DNA of 64,000 nucleotides from Hyphomicrobiales bacterium. Lineage in GTDB: Bacteria; Pseudomonadota; Alphaproteobacteria; Rhizobiales; Beijerinckiaceae. The DNA lies in contig JAIXUP010000048.1 of the NCBI GenBank assembly GCA_027483505.1, positions 1-64,000 of the forward strand. The letters run 5' to 3'. The notes beneath the pieces are model-generated. The model did not search any database, was not told where the DNA came from, and saw only the letters and a program-made list of their open reading frames with translations. Both the position numbers and the translations under genes were made by a program. This document shows positions 34,624-43,377 of this stretch, piece by piece (within the stretch, counting starts at the first letter, position 1; each line of letters begins with the position of its first letter).

Positions 34624-35100
34624 GTGTCAGAACTACCCAAACTACCGGACCTGGTGGTGCTGATCGCGGATCCGAGCATGCATATGCGCCGTATCCTGCG
34701 CGAAATCCTGATGCGCGGAGGCATCCGCCGCATCATCGAGGCCTCCGATGGTGCTGAGGCAATCGGGCAGTTCACGATGCTGGTGCCGGACATCGTGATT
34801 CTCGAATGGAACATGCCGATGCTCTCGGGTGAGGACTTCATCCGGCTGGCGCGCAGCAGCCCGGAGACATCCAGGCGGGACACGCCGATCATCCTGACGC
34901 TCAGCAACCCGAACAAGGCGGTCATCAGCGTGGCGATCAAGCTCGGAATCGAGGACATCCTCGCCAAGCCGCTGTCGCCGAAGATTCTGTCATCGCGCAT
35001 GCATATTGCCGTCGTCCGGGCGCGCGAGGCCCAGCGGCTCCGGGTCAAGAACATGCGCCATGCCGCCATCAACGGCACCGCAGTTGCGACAGGCGCGTGA
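34624..35100 (+). CDS. Stand-alone receiver-domain protein with Glu at the phosphorylation site
   Basis: The 158-residue protein is one CheY-like receiver domain with no output domain. The acidic pocket keeps D16 ([13 protein letters not shown]), the switch threonine T92 and the lysine K115 (AKPLSP). At the phospho-acceptor position, where DWNMP is usual, it has E61 in ILEWNMP, so it probably cannot be phosphorylated normally and may mimic the active state. The start is GTG at 34624 with GAGG nearby; another GTG at 34588 is in frame. It is upstream of the exopolyphosphatase gene, 68 bp away. Partners are unknown. Confidence 0.85.
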   Translation: MSELPKLPDLVVLIADPSMHMRRILREILMRGGIRRIIEASDGAEAIGQFTMLVPDIVILEWNMPMLSGEDFIRLARSSPETSRRDTPIILTLSNPNKAVISVAIKLGIEDILAKPLSPKILSSRMHIAVVRAREAQRLRVKNMRHAAINGTAVATGA

Positions 35101-35168
35101 ACGGGTCTACAGTGCCGGCAACGAGGCGATCGCCGCAAGGCTGAGCGCCGCTTGCAAGGAATGATCTG

Positions 35169-36242
35169 TTGAACATGGGCGACAGGCCGTCTTCGGGCGA
35201 GCCGCAGTCACTTGGTCATGGCGCGGAGCGTGAAGGACTGCCGGGCCAGTCGGCCGGGCTTCCGAACATCTATGCCGCGCTCGACCTTGGCACCAACAAC
35301 TGCCGCCTGCTGGTGGCGCAGCCGGCGCAGCATGGCTTTCGCGTGATCGACGCCTTCTCCCGGATCGTGCGTCTTGGCGAGGGCCTTTCAGTCCACGGCC
35401 GGCTCGGCGAGGCGGCGATCGAGCGCGCCCTCGATGCACTGCATGCCTGTGCCGCCAAGATGAAGCTCAGGCGTGTCGCACGGGCGCGGCTGGTGACCAC
35501 CGAGGCATGCCGGGCGGCTGCCAATGGCAAGGAGTTCGTGGCAAGGGTCGCGGCGGAAACCGGCCTTCAGCTCGAAGTGGTCGACCAGCGCACTGAAGCG
35601 ATGCTTGCCGTCACCGGCTGCGCGGCGCTGGCTTCGCCGGAAGCCGAGGCGATCATCGTGTTCGACATCGGCGGCGGCTCGACCGAGATCGTCTGGCTTG
35701 GCGGGCGCTCGTCAGGCCGCAGTCCGGCGGAACGCATCCAGACCTGGGAATCGATCCCGATCGGCGTGGTGTCGCTGGCAGAACGCCATGGCGGCGTCGA
35801 CGTCGGCCCGGATCTGTTCGAGGCGATGGTCGCCGAGGCGATGGACGCGCTACGGAAGTTCCATGTGCGGGCGAAGCCGGCGTTGATGCGGCGTGGTTTT
35901 CACCTGCTCGGCACGTCCGGAACGGTGACGACCGTCGCGGGGCTGTTCCTCAAGCTGCAGCGCTACGACCGGCGCAAGGTCGACGGGCTGTGGATGCGTG
36001 ACGCCGATGTTTCCGCAGTGATCGACGAGATGCTCGCGATGGACTATGATGCGCGGGCCGCAAACGCCTGCATCGGCAAGGAGCGCGCTGACCTTGTGCT
36101 CGCGGGCTGCGCCATTTTCGAAGCCATTCGGCGGCTGTTCCCGAGCCCGATGGTCAGGATCGCTGACCGGGGCCTGCGCGAGGGCATCCTGCTCAAGATG
36201 ATGTTCGAGGACGGCGCCTGGAAGCGCCGCAGAATGCCATGA
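35169..36242 (+). CDS. ppx: Exopolyphosphatase/guanosine pentaphosphate phosphatase family protein
   Basis: The 357-residue protein shows the Ppx/GppA actin-like fold: YAALDLGTNNCRLLV, LVTTEACRAAANG, VVDQRTEAMLAV, the glycine-rich IVFDIGGGSTEIVWL and LGTSGTVTTVAGL. It hydrolyses terminal phosphate from polyphosphate or pppGpp. It is shorter than E. coli Ppx (about 510), lacking the C-terminal HD part, as is usual in this branch. The start shown is TTG, with AAGGA eight bases upstream; an ATG at 35175 is the alternative. It overlaps rlmE by ATGA. Confidence 0.9.
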   Translation: MNMGDRPSSGEPQSLGHGAEREGLPGQSAGLPNIYAALDLGTNNCRLLVAQPAQHGFRVIDAFSRIVRLGEGLSVHGRLGEAAIERALDALHACAAKMKLRRVARARLVTTEACRAAANGKEFVARVAAETGLQLEVVDQRTEAMLAVTGCAALASPEAEAIIVFDIGGGSTEIVWLGGRSSGRSPAERIQTWESIPIGVVSLAERHGGVDVGPDLFEAMVAEAMDALRKFHVRAKPALMRRGFHLLGTSGTVTTVAGLFLKLQRYDRRKVDGLWMRDADVSAVIDEMLAMDYDARAANACIGKERADLVLAGCAIFEAIRRLFPSPMVRIADRGLREGILLKMMFEDGAWKRRRMP

Positions 36243-36973
36243 GCGCGGGTGACGGAAAGGGCTCCGGCGGAAAGACGCCTGGGGCAGGCAGGGGCGCGCG
36301 GGATCTCAAGGTCGAGGTGAAGCGCTCGCGGAAGCTTTCGCACTCGTCGCAATTGTGGCTGAGGCGACAGCTCAACGATCCTTACGTGAAGCGCGCCAAG
36401 GAGGCGGGCTACCGCTCACGGGCTGCCTTCAAGCTGTCGGAGATGGACGACAAGGTAAAGTTCCTGAAGCCCGGCCAGCGACTCATTGACCTGGGATGCG
36501 CGCCCGGCGGCTGGTGCCAGGTTGCGGGCGAACGCATCGGCGTGAAGAGCGGCAAGGGCAAGGTGATCGGCATCGACCTGTTGCCGGTCGACCCGGTGCC
36601 GGGCGCCGAAATCATCCAGATGGACTTCATGGACGAGGCCGCGCCGCAGCGGCTGAAGGACATGCTCGACGGACCTGCGGACGGCGTCATGTCCGACATG
36701 GCGGCGAACACCACCGGACACAAGAAAACCGACCACCTCAAGATCATCGGGCTGGCCGAGGCGGCCCTCGACTTCGCGCATGAAGTCCTCGCGCCGGGCG
36801 GCTTCTTTCTGGTCAAGCTCTTCCAGGGAGGGGAAAGCGCCACGCTGCTCAGCCAGCTCAAACGCGATTTCACCAATGTGAGGAACCTGAAACCGTCGGC
36901 CAGCCGGGCAGATTCTTCGGAACTTTACGTGCTGGCCACCGGCTACCGGCGCGAGCGCGGCGTGCAACCTTAA
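36239..36973 (+). CDS. rlmE: 23S rRNA (uridine-2'-O)-methyltransferase RlmE (FtsJ/RrmJ)
   Basis: The 244-residue protein has the RrmJ core with its K-D-K-E catalytic set: SRAAFKL, SDMAANTTGHKKTDH, LVKLFQGG and SSELYVLA. The SAM motif is IDLGCAPGGW. It methylates the ribose of U2552 (E. coli numbering) in the large ribosomal RNA. A basic N-terminal extension of about 40 residues precedes the core. It is coupled to ppx by ATGA, an arrangement common in alphaproteobacteria. Confidence 0.94.
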   Translation: MSAGDGKGSGGKTPGAGRGARDLKVEVKRSRKLSHSSQLWLRRQLNDPYVKRAKEAGYRSRAAFKLSEMDDKVKFLKPGQRLIDLGCAPGGWCQVAGERIGVKSGKGKVIGIDLLPVDPVPGAEIIQMDFMDEAAPQRLKDMLDGPADGVMSDMAANTTGHKKTDHLKIIGLAEAALDFAHEVLAPGGFFLVKLFQGGESATLLSQLKRDFTNVRNLKPSASRADSSELYVLATGYRRERGVQP

Positions 36974-37042
36974 CGCTGCCGCCGGTCTTCGGTGGACGGA
37001 TTCGTCCGATCTCACTACATGATCGTCGCGGCGGAGCGGACC

Positions 37043-38455
37043 ATGAACATCAGACCCCTGATCATGTGCGGCGGTTCAGGCACACGGCTCTGGCCTGTTT
37101 CCCGCGACTCATTTCCCAAGCAGTTCGCGCCGCTGCTCGGCGAACGCTCCAGCTTTCAGGAAACGGTGCTGAGGGTTTCGGACCCGGAGCGCTTCGATCC
37201 GCCGCTGATCGTCGCCGGCCAGAAGCACCATTTCATGATCCAACGCCAGCTCGACGAGATCGGCGCGAAGGCGGAGCTCCTGCTTGAGCCGATGGCGCGC
37301 GATTCCGGACCCGCGATCATGGCCGGCGTCTCGCTGATCGCGCAGCGCGACCCCGCGACGCCGGTGCTGGTGCTGGCGGCAGACCACATGGTGCGGGACG
37401 GCGCCGGCTTTCGGGCCACGGTCGCGGGCGCGCTTGCCGCCGCAGAGGCAGGGCGCATTGTCACCTTCGGCATCGAGCCAGCCTTCGCGGCGACGGCCTA
37501 TGGCTACATCGAGCCCGGCGCGCCCCTGCCGGGCGGCGGGGCGGCCCGACTGGTGTCGCGGTTCGTCGAGAAGCCGGGGGCGGAGGCCGCGCTGGCCTAC
37601 CTCAAGGCAGGCTTCCTGTGGAACTCTGGCAATTTTCTGTTCAGGGCCGATGTCCTTCTGGCGGAGTATGCGCGTTTTGCGCCCGACAGCCTTGTGGCGA
37701 TCCAGGCCGCCGTCGCTGAGGCGCGTGACGATCTGGGCGGCAAGGTGCTGGATGCCGTGCACTTCCAGCATGCCGAGAAGAAATCGATCGACTATGCGGT
37801 GATGGAGCGGTCGCAACTCATGGCGGTCGTTCCTGGGCGGTTTGGATGGTCCGATATCGGCACCTGGGACGCGCTCTGGGACATGGCCGAGCGTGATGAC
37901 GAAGGCAACGTCCTGCGCGGCGAGGCGGTGACGCTGGACGCGCGCAACAGCTTTGTCTCGACCGACGGCGCCGTCGTCGGGCTTATCGGCGTCAGCGGTC
38001 TGGTGGTGGTCGCGACGCGCGACGCCGTTCTCGTGACCGACAGGGAGCGCAGCGGCGAGGTCAAGGGTCTTGTCGACCAACTGAAGGCGCGCGGCGTGAC
38101 GGCCGCAACAGAGCATGTCCGGATCTATCGTCCCTGGGGCTGGCATCAGACGACCGAGCGCGGCGAGGGCTTTCATGTCCGGCGCATCATGATCTATCCG
38201 GGCAAGCGCATGTCCCTGCACCGGCACAGCCACCGCACCGAGCATTGGGTCATGGTCACGGGCGCCGCAGACATCACTGTCGGCGACGACACGCGGGTTC
38301 TGGAGCAGAACATGTCGCAGTTCGTGGCGCAGGGCGTGCCGCACCGGGTCGGCAACAGCACGGCGGCCGATATCGAGATCATCGAGGTGGCGACCGGCAG
38401 CTATCTCGGTGAAGACGACATAGTCCGTCTTGATGACGATGCCGATCCGTTCTGA
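37043..38455 (+). CDS. manC: Mannose-1-phosphate guanylyltransferase/mannose-6-phosphate isomerase (bifunctional)
   Basis: The 470-residue protein has an N-terminal nucleotidyltransferase domain (MCGGSGTRLWPVSRDSFPKQF, residues 8-28; FVEKPGAEAAL; WSDIGTWDALW) and a C-terminal cupin isomerase domain (RPWGWHQTTERGEGFHVRRI and MSLHRHSHRTEHW with metal-binding histidines). It makes GDP-mannose for polysaccharides. The ATG at 37043 is used, as the GGXGTRLWP loop begins right after it. The end overlaps the next gene by about 23 bp. Confidence 0.94.
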   Translation: MNIRPLIMCGGSGTRLWPVSRDSFPKQFAPLLGERSSFQETVLRVSDPERFDPPLIVAGQKHHFMIQRQLDEIGAKAELLLEPMARDSGPAIMAGVSLIAQRDPATPVLVLAADHMVRDGAGFRATVAGALAAAEAGRIVTFGIEPAFAATAYGYIEPGAPLPGGGAARLVSRFVEKPGAEAALAYLKAGFLWNSGNFLFRADVLLAEYARFAPDSLVAIQAAVAEARDDLGGKVLDAVHFQHAEKKSIDYAVMERSQLMAVVPGRFGWSDIGTWDALWDMAERDDEGNVLRGEAVTLDARNSFVSTDGAVVGLIGVSGLVVVATRDAVLVTDRERSGEVKGLVDQLKARGVTAATEHVRIYRPWGWHQTTERGEGFHVRRIMIYPGKRMSLHRHSHRTEHWVMVTGAADITVGDDTRVLEQNMSQFVAQGVPHRVGNSTAADIEIIEVATGSYLGEDDIVRLDDDADPF

Positions 38456-39626
38456 CGCAGAGGCGGCGCGCGCGCGCCTGACGGCGATCTCCGGCGCACT
38501 GAAGGCCTGGCTGATCGGACAGGCGCTCCCGTTCTGGGCCACGGCCGGGCGTGACGCCGCAACCGGCGCGTTCCATGAAACGCTGCTGCCCGATACAACA
38601 CCCGATATGCTGGCGAACCAGCGCACCCGCGTGCAGGCACGGCAGATCTATGTCTATGCGCATGCCAGCCATCTTGGCTGGTTCGCGGAAGGCGGCACCC
38701 TTGCGCTGGCGGCGTTCGACCGGCTGATGGACACGGCGTGCGAGGCCGGCAAGGGCGGGTTTGCGCATCTGCTGGCCCCGGACTTCCGGCCTGTCGATAC
38801 GCGTCGCGACAGCTACGACCATGCCTTCATGGTGCTCGCTTTCGCCTGGTGCTGGCGGGCCACAGGCGAGGCCCGGGTCCGGCAGGCGCTCGAGGACGTG
38901 GTCCGTTTCATTGCAGCGGAGCTGACGCTGCCGGGCGGCTCATTGCGCGAGGATGACCGGAACAGCCTGCCGCGGCGCCAGAACCCGCACATGCACATGG
39001 TCGAGGCGATGCTGGCGCTGGCGGAAACGGGGGTGAGGCCGGATGGCGTCGCCCGCGCCGACCGGTTGCTGGACGTTGTCCTCAAGCACTTCCTCGACCA
39101 GCGGACAGGAATGCTCGGCGAGTTCTTCGATGCGGACCTCCGGCCTGCCGCCGGCCACGCCGGGCAGATCGCCGAGCCGGGGCACATGGCGGAATGGGTC
39201 TGGCTGCTGCACAAGCACGCCGGGCTGGCGGGCTTGCCTCACGCGGTTCCGGACATTGCGGGCCTCTCCGGCAAACTGCTGGCGAACGCGCTCGCAACGG
39301 CCGATCCCAGGACCGGCCTTCTGATCGACGAGGCCTCCCGCGACGGCGCTGTTGTGAAGTCCACCCGGCGTCTCTGGCCCCAGACGGAACTCGCCAAGGC
39401 CTGGACCGCGCAGGCGCGGGCCGGGGTTCCGGGCGCGGCGGACAAGGCGGCTGCAGCGCTGGAACGCCTGTTCGAGACCTATATCCGCCCGGCGCCGGCC
39501 GGCGCCTGGATCGATCAGGTCGATGCGGATGGACAGGTGATCAGCACCCGGCTTCCGGCGAGCAGCTTCTATCACGTGTTCGTCGCCATCCTGGAGGCAG
39601 ATGCCGCCGCTGCCGTGGCGCCTTAG
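38433..39626 (+). CDS. AGE family epimerase/isomerase (probable mannose-6-phosphate or mannose isomerase)
   Basis: The 397-residue protein is an (alpha/alpha)6-barrel of the N-acylglucosamine 2-epimerase family: RVQARQIYVYAHASHLGW, DSYDHAFMVLAFAW, RRQNPHMHMVEAMLAL, EPGHMAEWVWLL and LPASSFYHVFVAI, with family histidines. Members interconvert mannose and fructose or their phosphates. Overlap with manC suggests it feeds GDP-mannose synthesis. The ATG at 38433 is likely; a TTG at 38430 is the edge of the frame. No strong ribosome site is visible, so coupling to manC is probable. Confidence 0.88.
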   Translation: MTMPIRSDAEAARARLTAISGALKAWLIGQALPFWATAGRDAATGAFHETLLPDTTPDMLANQRTRVQARQIYVYAHASHLGWFAEGGTLALAAFDRLMDTACEAGKGGFAHLLAPDFRPVDTRRDSYDHAFMVLAFAWCWRATGEARVRQALEDVVRFIAAELTLPGGSLREDDRNSLPRRQNPHMHMVEAMLALAETGVRPDGVARADRLLDVVLKHFLDQRTGMLGEFFDADLRPAAGHAGQIAEPGHMAEWVWLLHKHAGLAGLPHAVPDIAGLSGKLLANALATADPRTGLLIDEASRDGAVVKSTRRLWPQTELAKAWTAQARAGVPGAADKAAAALERLFETYIRPAPAGAWIDQVDADGQVISTRLPASSFYHVFVAILEADAAAAVAP

Positions 39627-40375
39627 CCCTGACGGCGGAAGCCTTCGCTGGCCACCAGCAGCGCCTGTGCATAGGCGGTTTCCGGCTTGCGGGCGCTCAG
39701 GGTTGCGGCGCTCATCTCCTCGACGCACTGGCCATGCTGCATCACCATCAGCCGTTCGCACATGTGCCCGACCACGGCGAGGTCGTGGCTGACGAGGATG
39801 TAGGTCAGCTTGCGCTCTTGCCGCAGCGCCTGCAGCAGGTTCAGCACCTCAGCCTGGATCGAGACGTCGAGCGCGGATGTCGGCTCGTCGAGCAGGAACA
39901 GCGTCGGCTCCAGAACCAGCGCCCGCGCGATCGCCACGCGCTGGCGCTGGCCACCGGACAGCTGGTGCGGATAGCGGTAACGGAAGGCGGACGGCAGGCC
40001 GACATCGCTCAATGCCCGGGCGATCCGGCGTTCGGCGTCACCGATGCCATGAATGGCCAGCGGTTCGGCGAGGGCGTCATCAAGCGTCTTCTTCGGGTGA
40101 AGACTGCCATAGGGGTCCTGGAAGACCATCTGCACCGCGCGGTGAAAGGCCTTGTCGCGCACCTTCGGCTGGGCCTTGCCGAAGATCGTAACCGCGCCGC
40201 CCCACTCCTGGTTGAGGCCGGCCAGAACGCGCAGCACGGTGGACTTGCCCGAGCCGGACTCACCGACAATGCCATAGCTTTCCCCTTCCGCGACCTCAAA
40301 GGAGACATCGCGGACGACATGGGAGGAGCCGAAGCTGACATTCAGCCGATCGACGATGACGGCAGGTGCGCTCAT
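39623..40375 (-). CDS. Dipeptide-type ABC transporter ATP-binding protein, DppF family
   Basis: The 250-residue ATPase has Walker [10 protein letters not shown], the Q-loop region [15 protein letters not shown], signature LSGGQRQRV, Walker [13 protein letters not shown] and the H-loop VSHDLAVV. The ATG at 40375 overlaps the DppD stop by ATGA; an in-frame ATG at 40384 also exists. Its TAA stop overlaps the TAG of the convergent AGE gene by two bases. It ends a complete five-gene importer operon. Confidence 0.94.
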   Translation of the reverse strand: MSAPAVIVDRLNVSFGSSHVVRDVSFEVAEGESYGIVGESGSGKSTVLRVLAGLNQEWGGAVTIFGKAQPKVRDKAFHRAVQMVFQDPYGSLHPKKTLDDALAEPLAIHGIGDAERRIARALSDVGLPSAFRYRYPHQLSGGQRQRVAIARALVLEPTLFLLDEPTSALDVSIQAEVLNLLQALRQERKLTYILVSHDLAVVGHMCERLMVMQHGQCVEEMSAATLSARKPETAYAQALLVASEGFRRQG

Positions 40376-41232
40376 GCCAGCCATTCCGGATCGCGGGTCA
40401 GGGTCGAGAGCTTGCCCTTGGGCTTGCCCAGTTCGGGAAGGCAGCCGAGCAGGCCGAGCGTGTAGGGATGGCGGCGCGCCATGGCCGATGGGTCCGCCAG
40501 TTCCGACGCCGGCATCGTCTCCATCGCCTTGCCGCCATACATGACGATCACCCGGTCGCAGAAGGACTGCACCAGGTGCAGGTCGTGGCTGATGAAGATA
40601 AGGCCCATGCTCCGGCTGGTGACGAGGTCGTCGAGAATTTTCAACACCTGCAACTGCACCGTCACGTCGAGCGCCGATGTCGGCTCGTCGGCGATCAGGA
40701 TGTCGGGCTCGGCGATCAGCATCATCGCGATCATCACGCGCTGGCCCATGCCGCCGGACACCTCATGCGGATACAGCGCATAGACACGCTCCGGCTCGCG
40801 GATCTGGACTGCTTCGAGCATTGTCAGCGTACGCTCTCGGGCCTCGCGCGCGTTGGCCTTGTGATGGACACGGTAGGCCTCGGCGATCTGGTCGCCGACG
40901 GTCATGACCGGGTTGAGCGAGAATTTCGGATCCTGCATCACCATCGAGATGCGGCGCCCGCGCAGCTTGCGGCGCGTCGCCTTCGGCATCGTCAGCAGGT
41001 CTTCGCCCCGAAACAGCATGCGGTCGGCCAGGACCTCACCCGGATAGGGGATGAGATCGAGGATCGCCCGGCCGGTCATCGACTTGCCCGAGCCGGATTC
41101 GCCGACGATGCCGAGCCTCTCGCGGCCAAGGCTGAACGAGAGGCCGCGGACGGCGCGGACAATGCCGGTGGGGGTGTGGAAATTGACCTTGAGATTGTCG
41201 ACTTCGAGCAGGGGCGTGACAGCTTGGCTCAT
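40372..41232 (-). CDS. Dipeptide-type ABC transporter ATP-binding protein, DppD family
   Basis: The 286-residue ATPase has Walker [10 protein letters not shown], signature VSGGMGQRV, Walker [13 protein letters not shown] and H-loop [10 protein letters not shown]-terminal oligopeptide-transport extension ([14 protein letters not shown]) is present. Interestingly, the loop normally ending in DGVSF with E-G-E reads [12 protein letters not shown]. The ATG at 41232 overlaps the DppC stop by ATGA, so all four downstream genes are coupled. Confidence 0.94.
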   Translation of the reverse strand: MSQAVTPLLEVDNLKVNFHTPTGIVRAVRGLSFSLGRERLGIVGESGSGKSMTGRAILDLIPYPGEVLADRMLFRGEDLLTMPKATRRKLRGRRISMVMQDPKFSLNPVMTVGDQIAEAYRVHHKANAREARERTLTMLEAVQIREPERVYALYPHEVSGGMGQRVMIAMMLIAEPDILIADEPTSALDVTVQLQVLKILDDLVTSRSMGLIFISHDLHLVQSFCDRVIVMYGGKAMETMPASELADPSAMARRHPYTLGLLGCLPELGKPKGKLSTLTRDPEWLA

Positions 41233-42119
41233 TTGGCGTCCATGACATCGCGCAGGCCGTCGCCCAGAAGGTTGAAGCCGAGGGCGACGACGCAGATCGC
41301 CAGTCCAGGGAAGGTCGCCACCCACCACTGGTCAAAGATCTGCTCACGCCCGGCCGAAATCATCGCGCCCCATTCGGGCATCGGCGGTTGCGCGCCGAGT
41401 CCGAGAAAGCCAAGGCCGGCGGCAGTCAGGATGATGCCGGCCATGTCGAGGGTGGTGCGCACGATCAGGGACGGCAGGCACATCGGGACGATGTGGCGCA
41501 GCACGATGCGCCAGGAGGATGCACCCTGCAGCCGCACGGCGGCGATGTAGTCGGCGTTGCGGATCACCAGCGTCTCGGCCCGGGCCACGCGTGCGTAGGG
41601 CGGCCATGCCGTGAAGGCGATGGCGATCACGGCATTCTCAAGCCCCGGCCCGAGGGCGGCCACGAAGGCGAGGGCGAGCACGAGGCGCGGGAAGGCGAGG
41701 AAGACATCGGTGAGCCGCATCAGCGCGCGGTCAACCCAGCCGCCGAGATAGCCCGATGTGGCGCCGATCAGGAGGCCGAGCGGGCCGACGGAGATCACAA
41801 CCAGCAGCACGATGAACAGTGTGACGCGGGCGCCGTAGACAATGCGGCTGAAGATGTCGCGTCCGAGGGAATCGGTGCCAAAGAAGTTGAGCGTGGAGGG
41901 CGGCATCAGGCGCCGGTCGAGGTTCTGCGCGAGGGGATCGAACGGCGCGATGAGGGGGGCGAAGGCCGCGATCAGCAGCAGCGACACGACGATGATGAGC
42001 CCGGCAATGGCGAGCGGGTTCTGCTTCAGGGCGAGCCACTGCCGCCAGGCCTGGCCGAGACGCGCCTGCCGGCGGGAGGCCGGCGCATCGGTGGTAAGGT
42101 AGGCGGTCCAGTTGCTCAT
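41229..42119 (-). CDS. Dipeptide-type ABC transporter permease, DppC family
   Basis: The 296-residue inner membrane protein shows the DppC motifs LNFFGTDSLGRDIFSRI, an EAA loop (IAAVRLQGASSWRIVLRHIVP) and a terminal [14 protein letters not shown]. The start at 42119 lies 4 bp after the DppB stop. It forms the channel with DppB and is coupled to the DppD gene by ATGA. Confidence 0.94.
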   Translation of the reverse strand: MSNWTAYLTTDAPASRRQARLGQAWRQWLALKQNPLAIAGLIIVVSLLLIAAFAPLIAPFDPLAQNLDRRLMPPSTLNFFGTDSLGRDIFSRIVYGARVTLFIVLLVVISVGPLGLLIGATSGYLGGWVDRALMRLTDVFLAFPRLVLALAFVAALGPGLENAVIAIAFTAWPPYARVARAETLVIRNADYIAAVRLQGASSWRIVLRHIVPMCLPSLIVRTTLDMAGIILTAAGLGFLGLGAQPPMPEWGAMISAGREQIFDQWWVATFPGLAICVVALGFNLLGDGLRDVMDAK

Positions 42120-42123
42120 CGCC

Positions 42124-43203
42124 TCACCTCGTCCTCGGATCAAAGATTCGGCCGAGGATGTCCGCAAACAGATTGACGCCGATGAAGATCGCGCCGACCA
42201 CGAGCGTTCCGCCCAGAACGGCGTTCATGTCGGCGTTCAGCAGGCCGTTGGTGATGTAGCGGCCGAGGCCAGGCCAGGCGAAGATGGTTTCGGTCAGCAC
42301 CGAGCCTTCGAGCAGATTGGCATAGGACAGGGCAATCACCGTGGTCAGCGGAACCAGCGCGTTGCGCAGGGCATGGCGCCAGATCACGCGGGCTTCCGAC
42401 ATGCCCTTGACCCTTGCGGCGATCACATACTGCTGCTGCAGCTCCGTGATCATGAAGCTGCGGGTCATGCGGCTGATATAGGCCAGGCTGAACATGCCGA
42501 GCACGGCGGACGGCAGAACAAGATGCGAGAGCGCGTTCCAGAACGCGTCCCATTCGCCCTGCATCGCGGCGTCGAGCAGGATCACGCCGGTCACGGGCAT
42601 GACGAAATCCTGATAGGCGATCGAAATCCGGCCCGGTCCGCTGACCCAGCCGAGCTTGGCGTAAAACAGCAGGAGGCCCATCAGGCCGAGCCAGAAGATC
42701 GGGATCGAATAGCCAAACAGCCCAATGAAGCGCGCGAGCTGGTCCGGCCAGCGGCCCTGGTAGACCGCCGCCAGCACGCCCAGCGGAATGCCGAAGGTGA
42801 TGCCCACCAGCGTGCCGAGCGTGGCCAGTTCGAGCGTCGCCGGAAAGACCCGCTTGATGTCGCTGATCACCGGCTGCGCGGTCAGGATGGAGGTGCCGAG
42901 ATCGCCGGTGAAGACCTTGCCGACATACATCGCAAACTGCTGCCACAGCGGCTTGTCGAGGCCGAGCGCAAGACGGGCGGCGTCGTAGACGTCCGGGCGC
43001 GCGTTGTCGCCGACCACGGCTAGAACCGGATCGATCGGGATGACGCGCGCGATCAGGAAGGTGATTGCCAGAAGGCCGAACATCGTGATCGCGACGGTGG
43101 TCAACTCACGCGACAGCAACTTGCCCCAACGCGTCAACCGGCCGGGGCCGCTGCCGCTTGGAGCCGTTGCAGGGCCGGTCATCGGACCGGAAGAACTTGC
43201 CAT
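42124..43203 (-). CDS. Dipeptide-type ABC transporter permease, DppB family
   Basis: The inner membrane protein of about 359 residues has TM1 (TVAITMFGLLAITFLIA, RVIPIDP), GDLGTSILTAQPV, the EAA-type loop (VIAARVKGMSEARVIWRHALRN) and VLTETIFAWPGLGRYITN, all typical of DppB. The exact start is uncertain: ATG at 43203 or 43182 would give a Pro/Ser/Gly-rich N-terminus of about 45 or 38 residues before the first helix, and neither has a strong ribosome site. A hairpin region (43318-43357) separates it from the binding-protein gene. Confidence 0.88.
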   Translation of the reverse strand: MASSSGPMTGPATAPSGSGPGRLTRWGKLLSRELTTVAITMFGLLAITFLIARVIPIDPVLAVVGDNARPDVYDAARLALGLDKPLWQQFAMYVGKVFTGDLGTSILTAQPVISDIKRVFPATLELATLGTLVGITFGIPLGVLAAVYQGRWPDQLARFIGLFGYSIPIFWLGLMGLLLFYAKLGWVSGPGRISIAYQDFVMPVTGVILLDAAMQGEWDAFWNALSHLVLPSAVLGMFSLAYISRMTRSFMITELQQQYVIAARVKGMSEARVIWRHALRNALVPLTTVIALSYANLLEGSVLTETIFAWPGLGRYITNGLLNADMNAVLGGTLVVGAIFIGVNLFADILGRIFDPRTR

Positions 43204-43317
43204 GGGGGGCCTGTGGTGCTTCGCGCTTCGATTGGCTGCCATGCTGGACCGGCACACGCAGCATGCAGGCGGGTTATCGCGGCGAGGGCTCGCCGCGCTT
43301 CACCGCAGAATTGTAGA

Positions 43318-43376
43318 GGGACCGACGCGTCCCGCCCGGAAGGGGAGGCGTCGGCCCTATTCCTGCCCGTGCGGGC
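43318..43376 (-). terminator. Two hairpins between binding-protein and DppB genes
   Basis: GGG-A-CCGACGC (43318-43328) pairs with GCGTCGGCCC (43348-43357), and a smaller GCCCG/CGGGC hairpin (43365-43376) sits right after the binding-protein stop. No T-run follows. They probably reduce read-through to the permease genes or stabilise the binding-protein message. Confidence 0.5.
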
Positions 43377-43377
43377 C

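Noticed and set aside
37109-38626. 505-codon open frame on the minus strand
   Set aside because: It is a shadow of manC with no recognisable motif.
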